A stretch of 64,000 nucleotides of DNA from Listeria booriae (GCF_000766865.1 NZ_JNFA01000001.1:62001-126000), one strand, 5' to 3'; shown: positions 9,285-19,764, counted from the stretch's first letter. A program made the numbers and translations. The notes: generated by a model from the sequence alone, not told the origin.

Positions 9285-9635
9285 TTGCTCAAGCGTGTAA
9301 CAATTTTTGCGGTAATTCAAGAGATTTTGATTTTCTTTATTATGTTGACGTTTTATTGGCAGGTTTCGCTGCTTTATTATATTAATGTGTCGTTTATTGT
9401 AGCGGCGATTGTATTTCTTGTTGGTCTGCTACTCTATGTGATGCAGTCAGGATTCTTTGATTTGATTCATTCGGGGATGCGCAAAGTGTTGAGACGGATG
9501 AAGCGTGAGGATGAGAATGAATTTGCGAATGTTCCTTTGTCAGAATTGATGCATGTTGGTTATGTAAGTTTATTGCTTAGTTCGCTGGCAGTGCTGGCTA
9601 CAAGCTTTATTGCACTGGCTTTTTACTATTATTGA
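9285..9635 (+). CDS. Small DUF3899-like membrane protein
   Basis: A 116-residue integral membrane protein with predicted helices at about residues 8-26, 31-51 and 90-113. A basic cytoplasmic loop (GMRKVLRRMKREDENEF) precedes the last helix. The layout and the short SELMHVGY segment resemble the DUF3899 family of small Firmicute membrane proteins. No function is known. TTG at 9285 is the likely start because an in-frame stop lies just upstream and GGATGG precedes it. It stands alone between the Ig-repeat gene and the trpS T-box. Confidence 0.7.
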   Translation: MLKRVTIFAVIQEILIFFIMLTFYWQVSLLYYINVSFIVAAIVFLVGLLLYVMQSGFFDLIHSGMRKVLRRMKREDENEFANVPLSELMHVGYVSLLLSSLAVLATSFIALAFYYY

Positions 9636-9689
9636 CGAGTTCGTGATTTATTGATACTATTAAGTGGAATAGCAGTGAATGTGTTAGCA

Positions 9690-9937
9690 AAGAGAGTAGT
9701 ATAGTTTAGCGGCGTTTCTTAGAGAGTCTGTGGTTGGTGGGAACAGATAACGTGCTTTTCTGGAATGGACTCTTTGGCATCATTTGTGAACAGTGAAGTA
9801 GCAAATGGCGGGTTAGACCGTTATCTCTAGAGATGTTGTTGCATCTCGCTAAGTGGCTCTGGAATGGAGTACTTAGGGTGGTACCGCGGATTTTAACGTT
9901 CGTCCCTATTTTGATGTAGGGATGGGCGTTTTTTTGT
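9690..9937 (+). ncRNA. T-box riboswitch (tryptophan) in the trpS leader
   Basis: Leader RNA that senses uncharged tRNA-Trp and allows transcription into trpS. The conserved T-box AGGGTGGTACCGCGG lies at 9875-9889. The lower part of stem I (AGAGTC near 9723 with GACTCT near 9768) brackets a TGG triplet at 9766-9768, the likely specifier codon. A factor-independent terminator (9895-9934) follows: a 14-bp stem with three G-U pairs and a run of T. The exact 5' end is not visible. Confidence 0.92.
9895..9936 (+). terminator. T-box regulated terminator
   Basis: AACGTTCGTCCCTA pairs with TAGGGATGGGCGTT and is followed by seven T residues. It competes with the antiterminator formed by the T-box sequence. 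Confidence 0.9.
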
Positions 9938-9943
9938 AGTTAA

Positions 9944-10960
<1,017 letters not shown>

Positions 10961-10961
10961 G

Positions 10962-11007
10962 AAAATCCCGTCACGCTTTTAGGTTGCTCGCGTGACGGGA
11001 TTTTTTT
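10962..11007. terminator. Bidirectional terminator trpS / ohrA
   Basis: AAAATCCCGTCACG pairs with CGTGACGGGATTTT across a 15-base loop, flanked by A and T runs, between two convergent genes. Confidence 0.9.
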
Positions 11008-11009
11008 AT

Positions 11010-11426
11010 TTAAATAATATTTAATTCTACTTCGATATTGCCGCGAGTTGCTTTGGAGTACGGGCATACTTGGTGCGCTGTTTCAACGAGTTGTTGCGCC
11101 GTTTCTGGATCAACGCCTTCGATGTGTACGCTTAGAACAACACCAATTTTGAAGCCATTATCTTCTGGATCGCTATATAATGATACAGTTCCTTCGACAG
11201 TGCTTGCTGCTTCGATTTTTTGTTTGGACATAACAAGTTCTAATGCGCTATTGAAACATGCCGAGTAACCTGCTGCGAAAAGTTGTTCTGGGTTTGAGCC
11301 TGAACCGCCCTCTCCGCCTAGTTCTTTCGGTGAAGCGATGTCTTGGAAAAAGATATTGTCTGGAGAGTGTACTTCTCCTTTACGTCCGCCGGTATTAATA
11401 ACTGTTGTTTCATACAATTTTTTCAT
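11010..11426 (-). CDS. ohrA: Organic hydroperoxide resistance protein (Ohr/OsmC family)
   Basis: Thiol-dependent peroxidase that reduces organic hydroperoxides. The 138-residue protein has the two family cysteines: Cys57 in AAGYSACFNSAL and Cys121 in HQVCPYSKATRGN. The N-terminal TGGRKGEVHSPD segment is typical of Ohr rather than OsmC. The ATG at 11426 follows GGAGG with good spacing; an ATG five codons earlier lies on the ribosome site itself. It overlaps the end of the MarR-type gene by 17 bases, so the pair is one operon with its repressor. Confidence 0.93.
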   Translation of the reverse strand: MKKLYETTVINTGGRKGEVHSPDNIFFQDIASPKELGGEGGSGSNPEQLFAAGYSACFNSALELVMSKQKIEAASTVEGTVSLYSDPEDNGFKIGVVLSVHIEGVDPETAQQLVETAHQVCPYSKATRGNIEVELNII

Positions 11427-11874
11427 TTTTAGTTCCTCCATTATTTTCTTGAATTTTGGTCGTTAGTTCTTTCATTCCCGTTAATAGTTGAAAGTATGCT
11501 TCTTCGGTGAATGATAATTTGGAAATGCAGTCTGCTACGTTTGTCAATACGCCGTCTTTCATGGCGATTGCTTTGTCTGTCAGTTCAATGTAAACTTTGC
11601 GTTCGTCGGCTTTACTACGTGTTCGTTTGATGAGCGACATCGTCTCCATGCGTTTAAGCATTGGCGTTAAAGTGCCGCTGTCTAAGGCGAGATGCGTGCC
11701 TAGTTCTTTTACTAAAAGCTTCGGTTCTTCCCAAAGCACTAGTAAAACTAAGTATTGTGGATAGGTGAGCTCGAAAGGTTCTAGCGCCTGTCGGTAAAAT
11801 TTCGTGAATTCTCGTGAGGCGGTGTAGATGGAAAAACATAATTGTTCGTCTAGGATTCTTTTTTGGCTTGCCAT
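11410..11874 (-). CDS. ohrR: Organic hydroperoxide-sensing repressor OhrR (MarR family)
   Basis: A 154-residue MarR-type winged-helix repressor. The N-terminal LCFSIYTASREFTKFYR block contains the single reactive cysteine (Cys13) used by one-Cys OhrR proteins to sense peroxides. The wing/recognition region is LVKELGTHLALDSGTLTPMLKRME, and TRSKADERKVYIELT is the MarR wing. It is the first gene of an ohrR-ohrA operon and probably represses itself through the operator at 11901-11915. Confidence 0.93.
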   Translation of the reverse strand: MASQKRILDEQLCFSIYTASREFTKFYRQALEPFELTYPQYLVLLVLWEEPKLLVKELGTHLALDSGTLTPMLKRMETMSLIKRTRSKADERKVYIELTDKAIAMKDGVLTNVADCISKLSFTEEAYFQLLTGMKELTTKIQENNGGTKNEKIV

Positions 11875-11895
11875 CGTTCTTTCCTCCTAATTGAT

Positions 11896-11916
11896 TTGTG
11901 CACAATTTAATTGTAA
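11896..11916 (-). promoter_or_regulatory. OhrR operator
   Basis: On the minus strand TACAATTAAATTGTG (11901-11915) is almost identical to the OhrR operator of Bacillus subtilis as remembered (TACAATTAAATTGTA). A second 10-bp palindrome TTGTGCACAA (11896-11905) overlaps it. Both lie just upstream of ohrR. Confidence 0.7.
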
Positions 11917-11949
11917 GCTATATTTTTAAAGAAAGCTATTTTTCTGCTC

Positions 11950-11988
11950 AAAAAAAGAGATATCACCAGAATCGGGACATCTCTTTTT
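11950..11988 (-). terminator. Terminator after fabF
   Basis: On the minus strand AAAAAGAGAT and ATCTCTTTTT form a 10-bp stem followed by a T run, directly after the fabF stop codon. Confidence 0.8.
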
Positions 11989-11992
11989 GTTA

Positions 11993-13231
11993 TTATTGAT
12001 ATTTTTTAAATACTAATGTGGCGTTATGTCCGCCGAAACCGAATGAGTTAGACATTGCTATGTCTACGTTCATTTCGCGGGCTTCGTTTGGTACATAGTC
12101 TAAGTCGCATACTGGGTCTGGATTTTTTAGGTGAATTGTTGGTGGGACAATGCTGTCGCGGATTGCTAAGACACTGAAAATCGCTTCGATTCCGCCTGAT
12201 GCACCTAGTGTGTGGCCTGTCATTGATTTGGTAGAGCTGATTGCTAGCTTAGGAGCAACGTCGCCGAATACGGTTTTGATGGCTTGTGTTTCGTAGTCAT
12301 CGTTGTATGGCGTACTTGTTCCGTGGGCATTAATGTAATCTACGTTTTCTACTGCAATGTCAGCGTCATTTAACGCCATTTGCATAGAGCGGGCTGCACC
12401 TTCGCCACCTGGAGCTGGAGCTGTAATATGATACGCGTCACCGGTTGCGCCGTAGCCAACCACTTCAGCATAAATTTTAGCACCGCGGGCTTTGGCGTGT
12501 TCTAGTTCTTCTAAAATGAAGATTCCCGCGCCTTCTCCGATGATAAAACCGTCACGGTCAGCGTCGAATGGACGACATGCCGTTTCTGGATCTGGATTTA
12601 AGGATAATGCTTTATTCGCAACGAATCCTGCTACGGACATTTTTGTGATTGGGGCTTCTGCGCCACCAGTAATCATCACGTCAGCGTCGCCGCGTTGGAT
12701 GACTTTGAATGCGTCTCCGATTGAGTTCGTCGCTGTGGCACATGCTGTTACGGTCGCCGAGTTAATGCCTTTTGCGCCGAAACGGATGGATACTTGACCA
12801 CTCGCCATGTCAGGAATCATCATTGGTACGAAAAACGGACTAACACGACGATGACCGCGATTTAAAAAGGTATCATATTGTGTTTCGAATGTTTCCATAC
12901 CGCCAATTCCTGAGCCAATCCAAACACCGACACGTTCTGCGTTTGAATCGTCAATTGTTAAACCTGAATCGGCAACCGCCATATCCGCACTTGCGATGGC
13001 GTAATGCGTGAAGCGGTCCATTTTGCGAGCTTCTTTCTTTTCAAGGTATTGCTCAATATCGAAATCCTTTACTTCCGCAGCGATTTTCACTGGGTAGTCG
13101 TCTGGATTAAGTCGTGTAAGTTCTCCGACACCATTCACACCTTTTTTTGCGTTCTCCCAAGCTGTATTAGCGTCATTCCCTATTGGTGTAACGGCACCGA
13201 CTCCCGTTACTACAACACGTTTCTTCTCCAT
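11993..13231 (-). CDS. fabF: 3-oxoacyl-ACP synthase II
   Basis: Elongating condensing enzyme of type II fatty-acid synthesis, adding malonyl-ACP to growing acyl-ACP. The Cys-His-His triad is visible: Cys164 in [10 protein letters not shown], His303 in [10 protein letters not shown] and His340 in [10 protein letters not shown]. Length is 412 residues. The start at 13231 is chosen because AGGAGA lies 7 bases upstream; the frame opens 7 codons earlier without a ribosome site. It follows fabH by about 200 bases and is probably part of the same FapR-controlled unit. Confidence 0.96.
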   Translation of the reverse strand: MEKKRVVVTGVGAVTPIGNDANTAWENAKKGVNGVGELTRLNPDDYPVKIAAEVKDFDIEQYLEKKEARKMDRFTHYAIASADMAVADSGLTIDDSNAERVGVWIGSGIGGMETFETQYDTFLNRGHRRVSPFFVPMMIPDMASGQVSIRFGAKGINSATVTACATATNSIGDAFKVIQRGDADVMITGGAEAPITKMSVAGFVANKALSLNPDPETACRPFDADRDGFIIGEGAGIFILEELEHAKARGAKIYAEVVGYGATGDAYHITAPAPGGEGAARSMQMALNDADIAVENVDYINAHGTSTPYNDDYETQAIKTVFGDVAPKLAISSTKSMTGHTLGASGGIEAIFSVLAIRDSIVPPTIHLKNPDPVCDLDYVPNEAREMNVDIAMSNSFGFGGHNATLVFKKYQ

Positions 13232-13433
13232 TATTTCATCTCCTGTTCTCATAAAAATAAACTTCTGTTCGCGTACAACAGTAGCTAAACTTGCTAAAAA
13301 TGCAATTTCTCATAACAAAAAAATATAAAGACAAACTCATTATATCATAAATAATACACGATTTCCCGAAAATTCCTAAAGAGAAAGCGTTACCTGAAAC
13401 AAAACATCGTTCGCTCCAGGCTTATTCACGCTT

Positions 13434-14372
13434 TTATTTACCCCATTTAATAACTAGCGCGCCCCATGTTAAGCCAGCGCCAAAACCTACTAATAGTAAG
13501 TTATCATCATCGTTAATGCGGCCTTCTTCTACAGCGTCTACTAATGCTAAAACAATCGATGACGCAGATGTATTGCCGTATTTATGCACAGTTTTCATTA
13601 GTTTTTCTTCTGGTAGTTCTAGACGTTCGCGTGATGCTTCCATGATGCGGATGTTTGCTTGGTGTGGGATGAGTAAGTCTAAATCATCTTTGGCGATTCC
13701 TGATTTTTCAAGAACGCGTAAAGAAGCGTCTCCCATTTGACGAACTGCAAAGCGGAAAACTTCGCGGCCGTTCATATATAATTTGCGCTTTTCGTTTAGG
13801 TTTAAATGTTTGCCGCCTGAACCGTCTGAGCCAAGGTCAAACGCTAATAAGCCGCGACCATCAGAAACTGGTCCCATCACGATTGCTCCGGCGCCATCTC
13901 CGAAAAGAACGGCTGTGCTACGGTCTTCCCAATCTGTGATTTTGGATAATTTGTCAGCGCCGATAACGACGATGTTTTTGTATGCGCCTGTTTGGATGAA
14001 TTGGGCTGCTGTTACTGTGCCGTAAGTGAAGCCAGCACATGCTGCGCCTAAGTCCATTGCTGCGGCGTTTTTTGCGCCTAGGCGGTCTTGTATTATATTT
14101 CCGACAGATGGGAAATTGGATTCTTGTGTTACGGTTGCTACGATAAATAAATCGATGTCTTCTGGTGTGAGACCAGCGTTTTCGATTGCGGCTTTGGCTG
14201 CTTCGTACGCCATATCGTGTACGTATTCGTCCTCACGTGCGATGCGACGTTCTTGGATGCCTGTTCTTGTGCGAATCCACTCGTCGGATGTATCCATCAT
14301 TTTTTCTAAATCTGCGTTTGTTAGGACGCGTTCTGGTACGTATTTGCCAACACCTAAAATACCTGCATTCAT
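13434..14372 (-). CDS. fabH: 3-oxoacyl-ACP synthase III
   Basis: Initiates fatty-acid synthesis by condensing acyl-CoA with malonyl-ACP. In Listeria it prefers branched primers made from branched-chain amino acids. The triad is intact: Cys112 in [10 protein letters not shown], His237 in [10 protein letters not shown] and Asn267 in KYGNTSAS. The 312-residue form starts at 14372 behind GGAGG; the long upstream extension of the frame has a poor, basic composition and no ribosome site. The leader carries a FapR operator and a long hairpin. Confidence 0.96.
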   Translation of the reverse strand: MNAGILGVGKYVPERVLTNADLEKMMDTSDEWIRTRTGIQERRIAREDEYVHDMAYEAAKAAIENAGLTPEDIDLFIVATVTQESNFPSVGNIIQDRLGAKNAAAMDLGAACAGFTYGTVTAAQFIQTGAYKNIVVIGADKLSKITDWEDRSTAVLFGDGAGAIVMGPVSDGRGLLAFDLGSDGSGGKHLNLNEKRKLYMNGREVFRFAVRQMGDASLRVLEKSGIAKDDLDLLIPHQANIRIMEASRERLELPEEKLMKTVHKYGNTSASSIVLALVDAVEEGRINDDDNLLLVGFGAGLTWGALVIKWGK

Positions 14373-14513
14373 TTTGTATTCCTCCAAGAAAATAATAGTT
14401 TGAGCTTGTTTGGGAGCTCTGGTATAGATAAAATTGATACGGATAGATGAATAAGTAGTGCGAGAATCTGTTTTTTCGTGTTTTTTTCTTTGCCTGGCTT
14501 TTTTGGTCAATCT

Positions 14514-14631
14514 AGCCTCACGCGCTAGCTCCTCGGAAATAGTGGTCTAAACGGCAAAAGCCAAAGTGACGGCTTTCACCGCTTAGACCACTATTTCTGT
14601 CGGGGCTGGACGAGCGCGTTCGGCTTTTTTT
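14514..14631. repeat. Long imperfect inverted repeat in the fabH leader
   Basis: The two arms (14514-14562 and 14571-14625) fold into a hairpin of about 50 bp per arm. Its core is a perfect 15-bp pairing of GAAATAGTGGTCTAA (14536-14550) with TTAGACCACTATTTC (14583-14597), and the inner AAAGCC/GGCTTT pair closes an 8-base loop. On the plus strand it is followed by seven T residues, like a terminator, yet no plus-strand gene precedes it. On the minus strand it would be in the fabH 5' leader. Confidence 0.75.
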
Positions 14632-14646
14632 ATTACCTGGTCCTAA
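14630..14646 (-). promoter_or_regulatory. FapR-type operator of fabH
   Basis: TTATTACCTGGTCCTAA fits the palindromic FapR pattern TTAnnACC.GGTnnTAA. It lies immediately downstream of a minus-strand -10 TAGAAT (14646-14651) with -35 TTGTGG (14669-14674, 17-base spacer). FapR is the malonyl-CoA-responsive repressor of lipid synthesis in Bacillus, Staphylococcus and Listeria. Confidence 0.75.
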
Positions 14647-14768
14647 TTCTAACAGACAATCCCTATTTCCACAACCAAATTATCCTTAGGTTGGGGAATA
14701 AATATTGGTTTAATTGTTTTATTTGTGCTAGAATAACAGAAGGAATCCTTGAATGGAGGTGTTGTGTC

Positions 14769-14957
14769 ATGCGTTATATCGTGACCTTTTTCTGGGTGTT
14801 TATTTTGGCGCAAATGTCTGAATATGTTGCTGCGTCTGTTATTGCAACAACGTATGATTTCACCATGGGTACTATTATGGCGGTCGCTATTTCGATTGCG
14901 ATTTTCTTAATCCCTGTACTGATGCCAAAAGAAAGCGAAACTTACGATATCAAATAA
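14769..14957 (+). CDS. yjzD: YjzD-like small membrane protein (DUF2929)
   Basis: A 62-residue protein with two membrane helices (about residues 3-27 and 32-51) and a short acidic tail. The RYIVTFFWVFILAQMSEYV start and its place divergent from fabH match the YjzD/DUF2929 family of Firmicutes. No biochemical function is known. The ATG at 14769 follows GGAGGTG; the earlier in-frame ATG at 14691 would give a cysteine-rich extension without a ribosome site. Confidence 0.75.
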   Translation: MRYIVTFFWVFILAQMSEYVAASVIATTYDFTMGTIMAVAISIAIFLIPVLMPKESETYDIK

Positions 14958-14959
14958 AG

Positions 14960-15017
14960 AAAGTGGCTATAAGCATGTGTTGATCTTTGGATTGGCAAGT
15001 GTTTAGCCGCTTTTTTT
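14960..15017 (+). terminator. Terminator after yjzD
   Basis: AAGTGGCTA pairs with TAGCCGCTT (one G-U) followed by a seven-T run. Confidence 0.75.
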
Positions 15018-15050
15018 ATGTTATAATATGCGCGAAAGAGGTGTTTGGAC

Positions 15051-15785
15051 TTGAAAGAAAATATATATGATAACCCTACTTTCTTTGAGCAGTATAGCAA
15101 GATGAATCGCTCTGTGGAAGGTTTAAAAGGTGCTGGAGAATGGCATGAATTCCAGAAAATGATGCCCGATTTTCATGGTAAACGGGTGCTCGACTTAGGC
15201 TGTGGTTTTGGTTGGCATTGCCTGTACGCTGTGGAAAATGGGGCAGCGTCTGCGGTTGGTGTCGATATTTCTGAGAAAATGTTGACGGAAGCCCGTAAAA
15301 AGACTGACTCACCAAAAATTAACTATGTACAGCAAGCGCTTGAGGATATTGAGTTTGAAGCGGATAGTTTTGATGTGGTGCTTAGTTCGCTTGCGCTTCA
15401 TTATGTGGCATCGTTTGAGACGATTTGTTCGAAGGTGAACCAGTGTTTAGTTAGTGGTGGTGCGTTTGTGTTTTCGGTGGAGCATCCTGTTTTTACAGCG
15501 CAAGGCACGCAGGACTGGTATTATGATGCGGATGGAAACAAGTTGCATTGGCCTGTGGACAAGTATTTCACGGAAGGTTTGCGGACGGCGAATTTTCTTG
15601 GGGAAGATGTGACGAAGTACCACAAAACATTGACGACTTATGTGAATACGCTGCTGGAAACTGGGTTCGAGCTTGTGAAATTAGTAGAACCAGAACCGGA
15701 CGCGGCGATGTTAAACAGTCACCCGGATATGCCTGATGAATTGCGTAGACCAATGATGCTACTCGTGTCTGCTCGGAAAAAATAA
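15051..15785 (+). CDS. Class I SAM-dependent methyltransferase
   Basis: A 244-residue methyltransferase of unknown substrate. Motif I VLDLGCGFGWHC (about residues 48-59) binds S-adenosylmethionine; the acidic VGVDISEKML motif and the FDVVLSSLALHYV motif follow in order, as in the UbiE/Methyltransf_11 group. The protein resembles the small-molecule methyltransferases common in Firmicutes. TTG at 15051 is preferred because AGAGGTG lies 7 bases before it, while a TTG two codons upstream is too close. Transcribed alone toward gpmA. Confidence 0.8.
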   Translation: MKENIYDNPTFFEQYSKMNRSVEGLKGAGEWHEFQKMMPDFHGKRVLDLGCGFGWHCLYAVENGAASAVGVDISEKMLTEARKKTDSPKINYVQQALEDIEFEADSFDVVLSSLALHYVASFETICSKVNQCLVSGGAFVFSVEHPVFTAQGTQDWYYDADGNKLHWPVDKYFTEGLRTANFLGEDVTKYHKTLTTYVNTLLETGFELVKLVEPEPDAAMLNSHPDMPDELRRPMMLLVSARKK

Positions 15786-15791
15786 GAATGC

Positions 15792-15835
15792 AAAAAACGA
15801 TTGAGCGTCCAAATTTGGATTTTCAATCGTTTTTT
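15792..15835. terminator. Bidirectional terminator methyltransferase / gpmA
   Basis: AAAAAACGATTGA pairs with TCAATCGTTTTTT across an 18-base loop that itself contains TCCAAATTTGGA. It separates two convergent genes. Confidence 0.9.
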
Positions 15836-15839
15836 ATGT

Positions 15840-16529
15840 TTATTCACCTAAGTAATACTTATTGGTAGGTTTCAAGTCTTCGTCTAGTTCATAAACTAGC
15901 GGGACACCTGTTGGGATTTCTAGTTCCATGATGTCATCGTCGCTGATGTCTTCGAGAAATTTCACTAAAGCACGCAAACTATTGCCGTGTGCTGCGATAA
16001 CGACGCGTTTACCGCTTTTGATTTCTGGGGCAATCGTGTCCATCCAATACGGGATGACGCGTTCTAATGTGACTTTTAAGTTCTCGCCTCTTGGAATAGC
16101 GCTTGTGTCTAGAAGTTGGTAGCGGCGATCGTTTTTAGCTAAGCGTTCGTCGTTGTCTTCTAGTAATGGTGGCAATGTATCGTAGCTACGACGCCATAAT
16201 TGCACTTGGTCAGCGCCATATTTATCGGCCGTTTCTTGTTTATTAAGACCTTGAAGCGCGCCGTAATGACGTTCATTTAAACGCCATGATTTGTGAACGG
16301 GAACCCATAATTGCTCGGAACCTTCTAACGTGTAATCCAACGTTTTAATCGCGCGGGTTAGGACAGATGTGAAGGCAACATCGAATTCTAGACCCGCTTC
16401 TTTAACTAGCTGCCCTGCTCGTTTAGCCTCCTCGACACCTTCTTCCGACAAGTCGACATCGTGCCAGCCGGTGAATAAGTTCAGTTTGTTCCATTCGCTT
16501 TGTCCATGACGAATCAATACTAATTTCAT
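15840..16529 (-). CDS. gpmA: 2,3-bisphosphoglycerate-dependent phosphoglycerate mutase
   Basis: Interconverts 3- and 2-phosphoglycerate in glycolysis. The N-terminal [12 protein letters not shown] holds the phospho-accepting histidine; RRSYDTLPP and [15 protein letters not shown] supply the remaining active-site residues. Length is 229 residues, standard for the dPGM family. The ATG at 16529 is 9 bases from GGAGAGG; two upstream in-frame starts (a GTG and an ATG) sit on or too close to that site. No other glycolytic gene is adjacent. Confidence 0.95.
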   Translation of the reverse strand: MKLVLIRHGQSEWNKLNLFTGWHDVDLSEEGVEEAKRAGQLVKEAGLEFDVAFTSVLTRAIKTLDYTLEGSEQLWVPVHKSWRLNERHYGALQGLNKQETADKYGADQVQLWRRSYDTLPPLLEDNDERLAKNDRRYQLLDTSAIPRGENLKVTLERVIPYWMDTIAPEIKSGKRVVIAAHGNSLRALVKFLEDISDDDIMELEIPTGVPLVYELDEDLKPTNKYYLGE

Positions 16530-16677
16530 TTCTTTCATCCTCTCCACGTTTCAATTTCATACACTAACAATTTTCCCTACTTCTCTAAGTATAAAACGCT
16601 TTGCCTAGAAAATCTAATCTAAACACGAACTATAGACAAACTATATTTTAAATAAAAACCTGTCCGTGCCTCCAAAC

Positions 16678-16927
16678 CTCAGCGTGTCGACAAATGCCCA
16701 GGTTCTAGGCATGGACTAACCCTTCACTTCGTTCACGCTTATATTGGAACTGTAACTCGTTACACGTCGAACAGTTCCAACAAAGCGGAGCGTACTTGGG
16801 TACGTTGACTGAAAACAGGGAGAGAGTCGTATCCTCGACCATGTGAGAAGTTATGCGTAGCGCAGCGTAGAAGAGCATCGGAACGGAGCTTTTAACGACG
16901 AAGATGGACGTTTGTCGACACGCTGAG
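16678..16927. repeat. 250-bp structured element with 17-bp terminal inverted repeats
   Basis: CTCAGCGTGTCGACAAA (16678-16694) is repeated perfectly inverted at 16911-16927. Inside are several smaller palindromes, including a perfect TTGGAACTGT / ACAGTTCCAA pair (16744-16753 and 16771-16780), an ATGCC...GGCAT hairpin near 16694-16712, and CGTAC...GTACG near 16791-16805. It has no credible gene; a 75-codon minus-strand frame within it has no ribosome site. It fills most of the gap between gpmA and clpB and could be a MITE-like repeat or a structured RNA downstream of clpB. Confidence 0.7.
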
Positions 16928-16941
16928 ACCAAAGCATTCTT

Positions 16942-19533
16942 TTATTCGGTTATATCAAATTGGAAACTATTGTCCTGCAATGTAATCGCGACTTTGGAAT
17001 GTGGCATGATTTTTCCAGCTACGATTTCGCGGGCAAGTGGTGTTTCGATTTGGCGTGTAATGTAGCGTTTCAGTGGACGCGCTCCGTAAACTGGATCATA
17101 CGCTTCTTCGGCAATATAACGTTTCGCATCGTCTGTCATCGTAATCGCAATTTCTTGGCTTGCAAGACGAACTTCCAATTCCGCAACCACTTTTTCAACG
17201 ATGCCTTTAATGTTTTCCAGTGTTAGCGGTTTGAAGAGAATGATGTCATCCACACGGTTTAAAAACTCCGGCTTGAATGAAGCTTGCAAAACTTCCAGCA
17301 CGTCTTCTTCTAGTTTCTCAGAAATTTCGCCGTCTACCGTCCGTTCCAGCAACATCGTAGAGCCAATGTTAGACGTCATAATGATGACCGTGTTTTTAAA
17401 ATCAATCAGGCGACCTTGAGAATCCGTGATACGTCCGTCGTCTAAAACTTGAAGTAAAATATTGAAAACATCAGGATGCGCTTTTTCAATTTCGTCTAGC
17501 AAAATGATGGAGTACGGGTTGCGGCGAACCGCTTCGGTTAACTGGCCGCCCTCTTCATATCCAACATAGCCTGGAGGTGCGCCGACAAGTCTTGATACGG
17601 CGTGCTTTTCCATGTATTCGGACATATCAATGCGAATCATATGATCTTCGGAGTCAAAAAGATTGAATGCGAGTGCTTTTGCCAGTTCGGTTTTTCCGAC
17701 ACCGGTTGGGCCTAGGAAAATGAAAGAACCAATCGGGCGGCGCGGATCTTTGATACCTGCACGAGCCCTGATAACAGCGTCGCTTACTAGTTCTACCGCA
17801 TTTTCTTGTCCGATGACTTTTTCTCGGAGTGATTCGGCGAGTTTTAGTAGTTTTTCGCGTTCGCCTTCGACTAATTTGCTGACTGGAATACCTGTCCAAC
17901 GGCCAACGATGTCTGCGATTTCGTTCTCGGTTACTTCTTCTTGCAACAAGCGGTCTTCGTTTGCTGTTTTTTCGCGGTTTTCTGCTTCTAGTTCGGCAAG
18001 ATGTTTCTCCGCTTCTGGAATACGGCCATGACGCAACTCTGCGGCTTTGTTTAGGTCGTAATTGTTCTCTGCTTCTTCTAGTTCGTGGCGCAAATGATCG
18101 ATTTGTTCGCGGACTTCGCGGATATTGCTGATTTCGCTTTTTTCCGATTCCCATTTCGATTTCATTTTGTTTGCTTCTTCTTTGTAATCAGCCAATTCTT
18201 TTTGTAGCATTTCAAGGCGTCGTTCGCTGGCTGGATCTTTTTCTTCTTTTAGCGCTGCTTCTTCGATTTCTAACTGCATCACTTTACGCGTCACTTCGTC
18301 CAGTTCGCTTGGCATTGAATCGATTTCCACGCGGATTGTGGCGCAAGCTTCATCGACAAGGTCAATCGCTTTATCTGGCAAAAATCGGTCGGTGATGTAG
18401 CGGTTTGACAAACTCGCCGCTGCGACAAGCGCGTTATCGTGAATATTGACCCCATGATGAATTTCAAAACGTTCTTTTAGTCCGCGCAAAATGGAAACTG
18501 TGTCTTCCACGGTTGGCTCCGGAACAAGGACTTTTTGGAAACGTCGTTCTAGGGCTGGGTCTTTTTCGATGTATTGGCGGTATTCGTCCAATGTCGTTGC
18601 GCCGATACAATGAAGTTCGCCGCGGGCAAGCATCGGTTTTAACATATTACCTGCGTCCATGGCACCGTCTGTTTTTCCAGCGCCGACAATCGTATGAATT
18701 TCGTCGATGAACAGCAAAATTTCGCCGTCGCTATCTTTTACTTCTTGCAAAACAGCCTTTAGACGTTCTTCAAATTCACCGCGATATTTCGCACCTGCGA
18801 TGAGTGAACCGATATCTAGTGAAATAATCGTCTTATCTTTTAGTCCTTCAGGAACGTCTTTACGCACGATACGTTGAGCTAAACCTTCAACGATAGCCGT
18901 TTTACCAACACCTGGTTCGCCGATTAGGACTGGGTTATTTTTTGTTTTCCGTGATAATATCCGGATGACATTGCGAATTTCTGTGTCGCGTCCGATGACT
19001 GGATCGATTTTCCCAGCGCGGACTTCGGCTACTAAATCGCGGCCGTATTTTAGTAATGCTTCATATTGTTCTTCTGCGTTTTGTGATGTCACTCGTTTTC
19101 CTCCTCTGATTTGTAGAATGGCTTCATTTAATTGTTTTTTCGGAATCCCAATTGCTTCTGTAATCGGGCTTTTTTTCTGATTCATAATCGCTAGTAATAA
19201 ATGTTCGGTCGATACGTAGTCGTCTTCAAGCGTTTGACGCTCTTTTTCTGCGTCGCGCATGAGTTCGTATAAAGCTGGGCTCATCGCTTGGCCGTATTGC
19301 ACATTGCTTCCCGTTACGCTCGGCAACTTCTCTATTTCGGTTTCTACGACGCGAAGTAAGTGTTTCGCATCCACACCCGCCACTTCGTACACCCGTTTTG
19401 TAAAATCGCTATGTGTTAAAAGTGCGGCAAACACATGTAGCGTGTCAATTTGTTGTTGCTGGCCGTCTACAGCCAGTTGTTGTGCCGACGCAATCGTTTC
19501 TTGGACTTGTTGTGTAAATTTCTGCATTTCCAT
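16942..19533 (-). CDS. clpB: ATP-dependent disaggregase ClpB
   Basis: Hsp100 chaperone that rescues aggregated proteins with DnaK. Domain order: Clp N-domain repeats (about residues 1-150), AAA+ module 1 with Walker A GEPGVGKT and [15 protein letters not shown], the long coiled-coil middle domain (about 400-530, rich in E/K/R) that defines ClpB, AAA+ module 2 with GPTGVGKT and the GYVGYEEGG pore loop, and the C-terminal D2-small domain ending in [15 protein letters not shown]. About 863 residues. The ATG at 19533 is best placed after GAGGTG. Preceded by a CtsR operator. Confidence 0.97.
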   Translation of the reverse strand: MEMQKFTQQVQETIASAQQLAVDGQQQQIDTLHVFAALLTHSDFTKRVYEVAGVDAKHLLRVVETEIEKLPSVTGSNVQYGQAMSPALYELMRDAEKERQTLEDDYVSTEHLLLAIMNQKKSPITEAIGIPKKQLNEAILQIRGGKRVTSQNAEEQYEALLKYGRDLVAEVRAGKIDPVIGRDTEIRNVIRILSRKTKNNPVLIGEPGVGKTAIVEGLAQRIVRKDVPEGLKDKTIISLDIGSLIAGAKYRGEFEERLKAVLQEVKDSDGEILLFIDEIHTIVGAGKTDGAMDAGNMLKPMLARGELHCIGATTLDEYRQYIEKDPALERRFQKVLVPEPTVEDTVSILRGLKERFEIHHGVNIHDNALVAAASLSNRYITDRFLPDKAIDLVDEACATIRVEIDSMPSELDEVTRKVMQLEIEEAALKEEKDPASERRLEMLQKELADYKEEANKMKSKWESEKSEISNIREVREQIDHLRHELEEAENNYDLNKAAELRHGRIPEAEKHLAELEAENREKTANEDRLLQEEVTENEIADIVGRWTGIPVSKLVEGEREKLLKLAESLREKVIGQENAVELVSDAVIRARAGIKDPRRPIGSFIFLGPTGVGKTELAKALAFNLFDSEDHMIRIDMSEYMEKHAVSRLVGAPPGYVGYEEGGQLTEAVRRNPYSIILLDEIEKAHPDVFNILLQVLDDGRITDSQGRLIDFKNTVIIMTSNIGSTMLLERTVDGEISEKLEEDVLEVLQASFKPEFLNRVDDIILFKPLTLENIKGIVEKVVAELEVRLASQEIAITMTDDAKRYIAEEAYDPVYGARPLKRYITRQIETPLAREIVAGKIMPHSKVAITLQDNSFQFDITE

Positions 19534-19623
19534 AAAAATGATGCACCTCATTTCTTGATTTTCTTTTTATTATAGGTCTCTTTGTTTCAAATAACCTCCG
19601 CTTTAAGATGGAGTTTTTTCTAA

Positions 19624-19640
19624 TCTGACCTTTTTTGACC
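19624..19640 (-). promoter_or_regulatory. CtsR operator of clpB
   Basis: On the minus strand GGTCAAAAAAGGTCAGA matches the CtsR heptad tandem repeat (RGTCAAANANRGTCAAA) with one deviation. It lies a few bases downstream of the promoter, so CtsR would block transcription until heat shock. Confidence 0.85.
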
Positions 19641-19648
19641 ATATAGTT

Positions 19649-19678
19649 ATTATAGTACTTTCTCCTAATTTTGTCCAA
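19649..19678 (-). promoter_or_regulatory. Sigma-A promoter of clpB
   Basis: TTGGAC (19673-19678) and TATAAT (19649-19654) on the minus strand are separated by 18 bases, directly before the CtsR operator. Confidence 0.75.
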
Positions 19679-19764
19679 AGAAAAACATCTGCGAATTTAA
19701 ATCGTCATACTGCGTGATTTCTAGTATAATGAAGACAAGATGAGCAACTAAGGAGGGCAAAAGC

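Noticed and set aside
16705-16932. 75-codon minus-strand reading frame inside the palindromic element
   Set aside because: No ribosome site, composition driven by palindromes, and no recognisable domain; treated as part of the repeat.
17654-18154. Arginine-rich 166-codon frame within clpB
   Set aside because: Same strand but shifted frame in a conserved gene; composition is that of an out-of-frame shadow.
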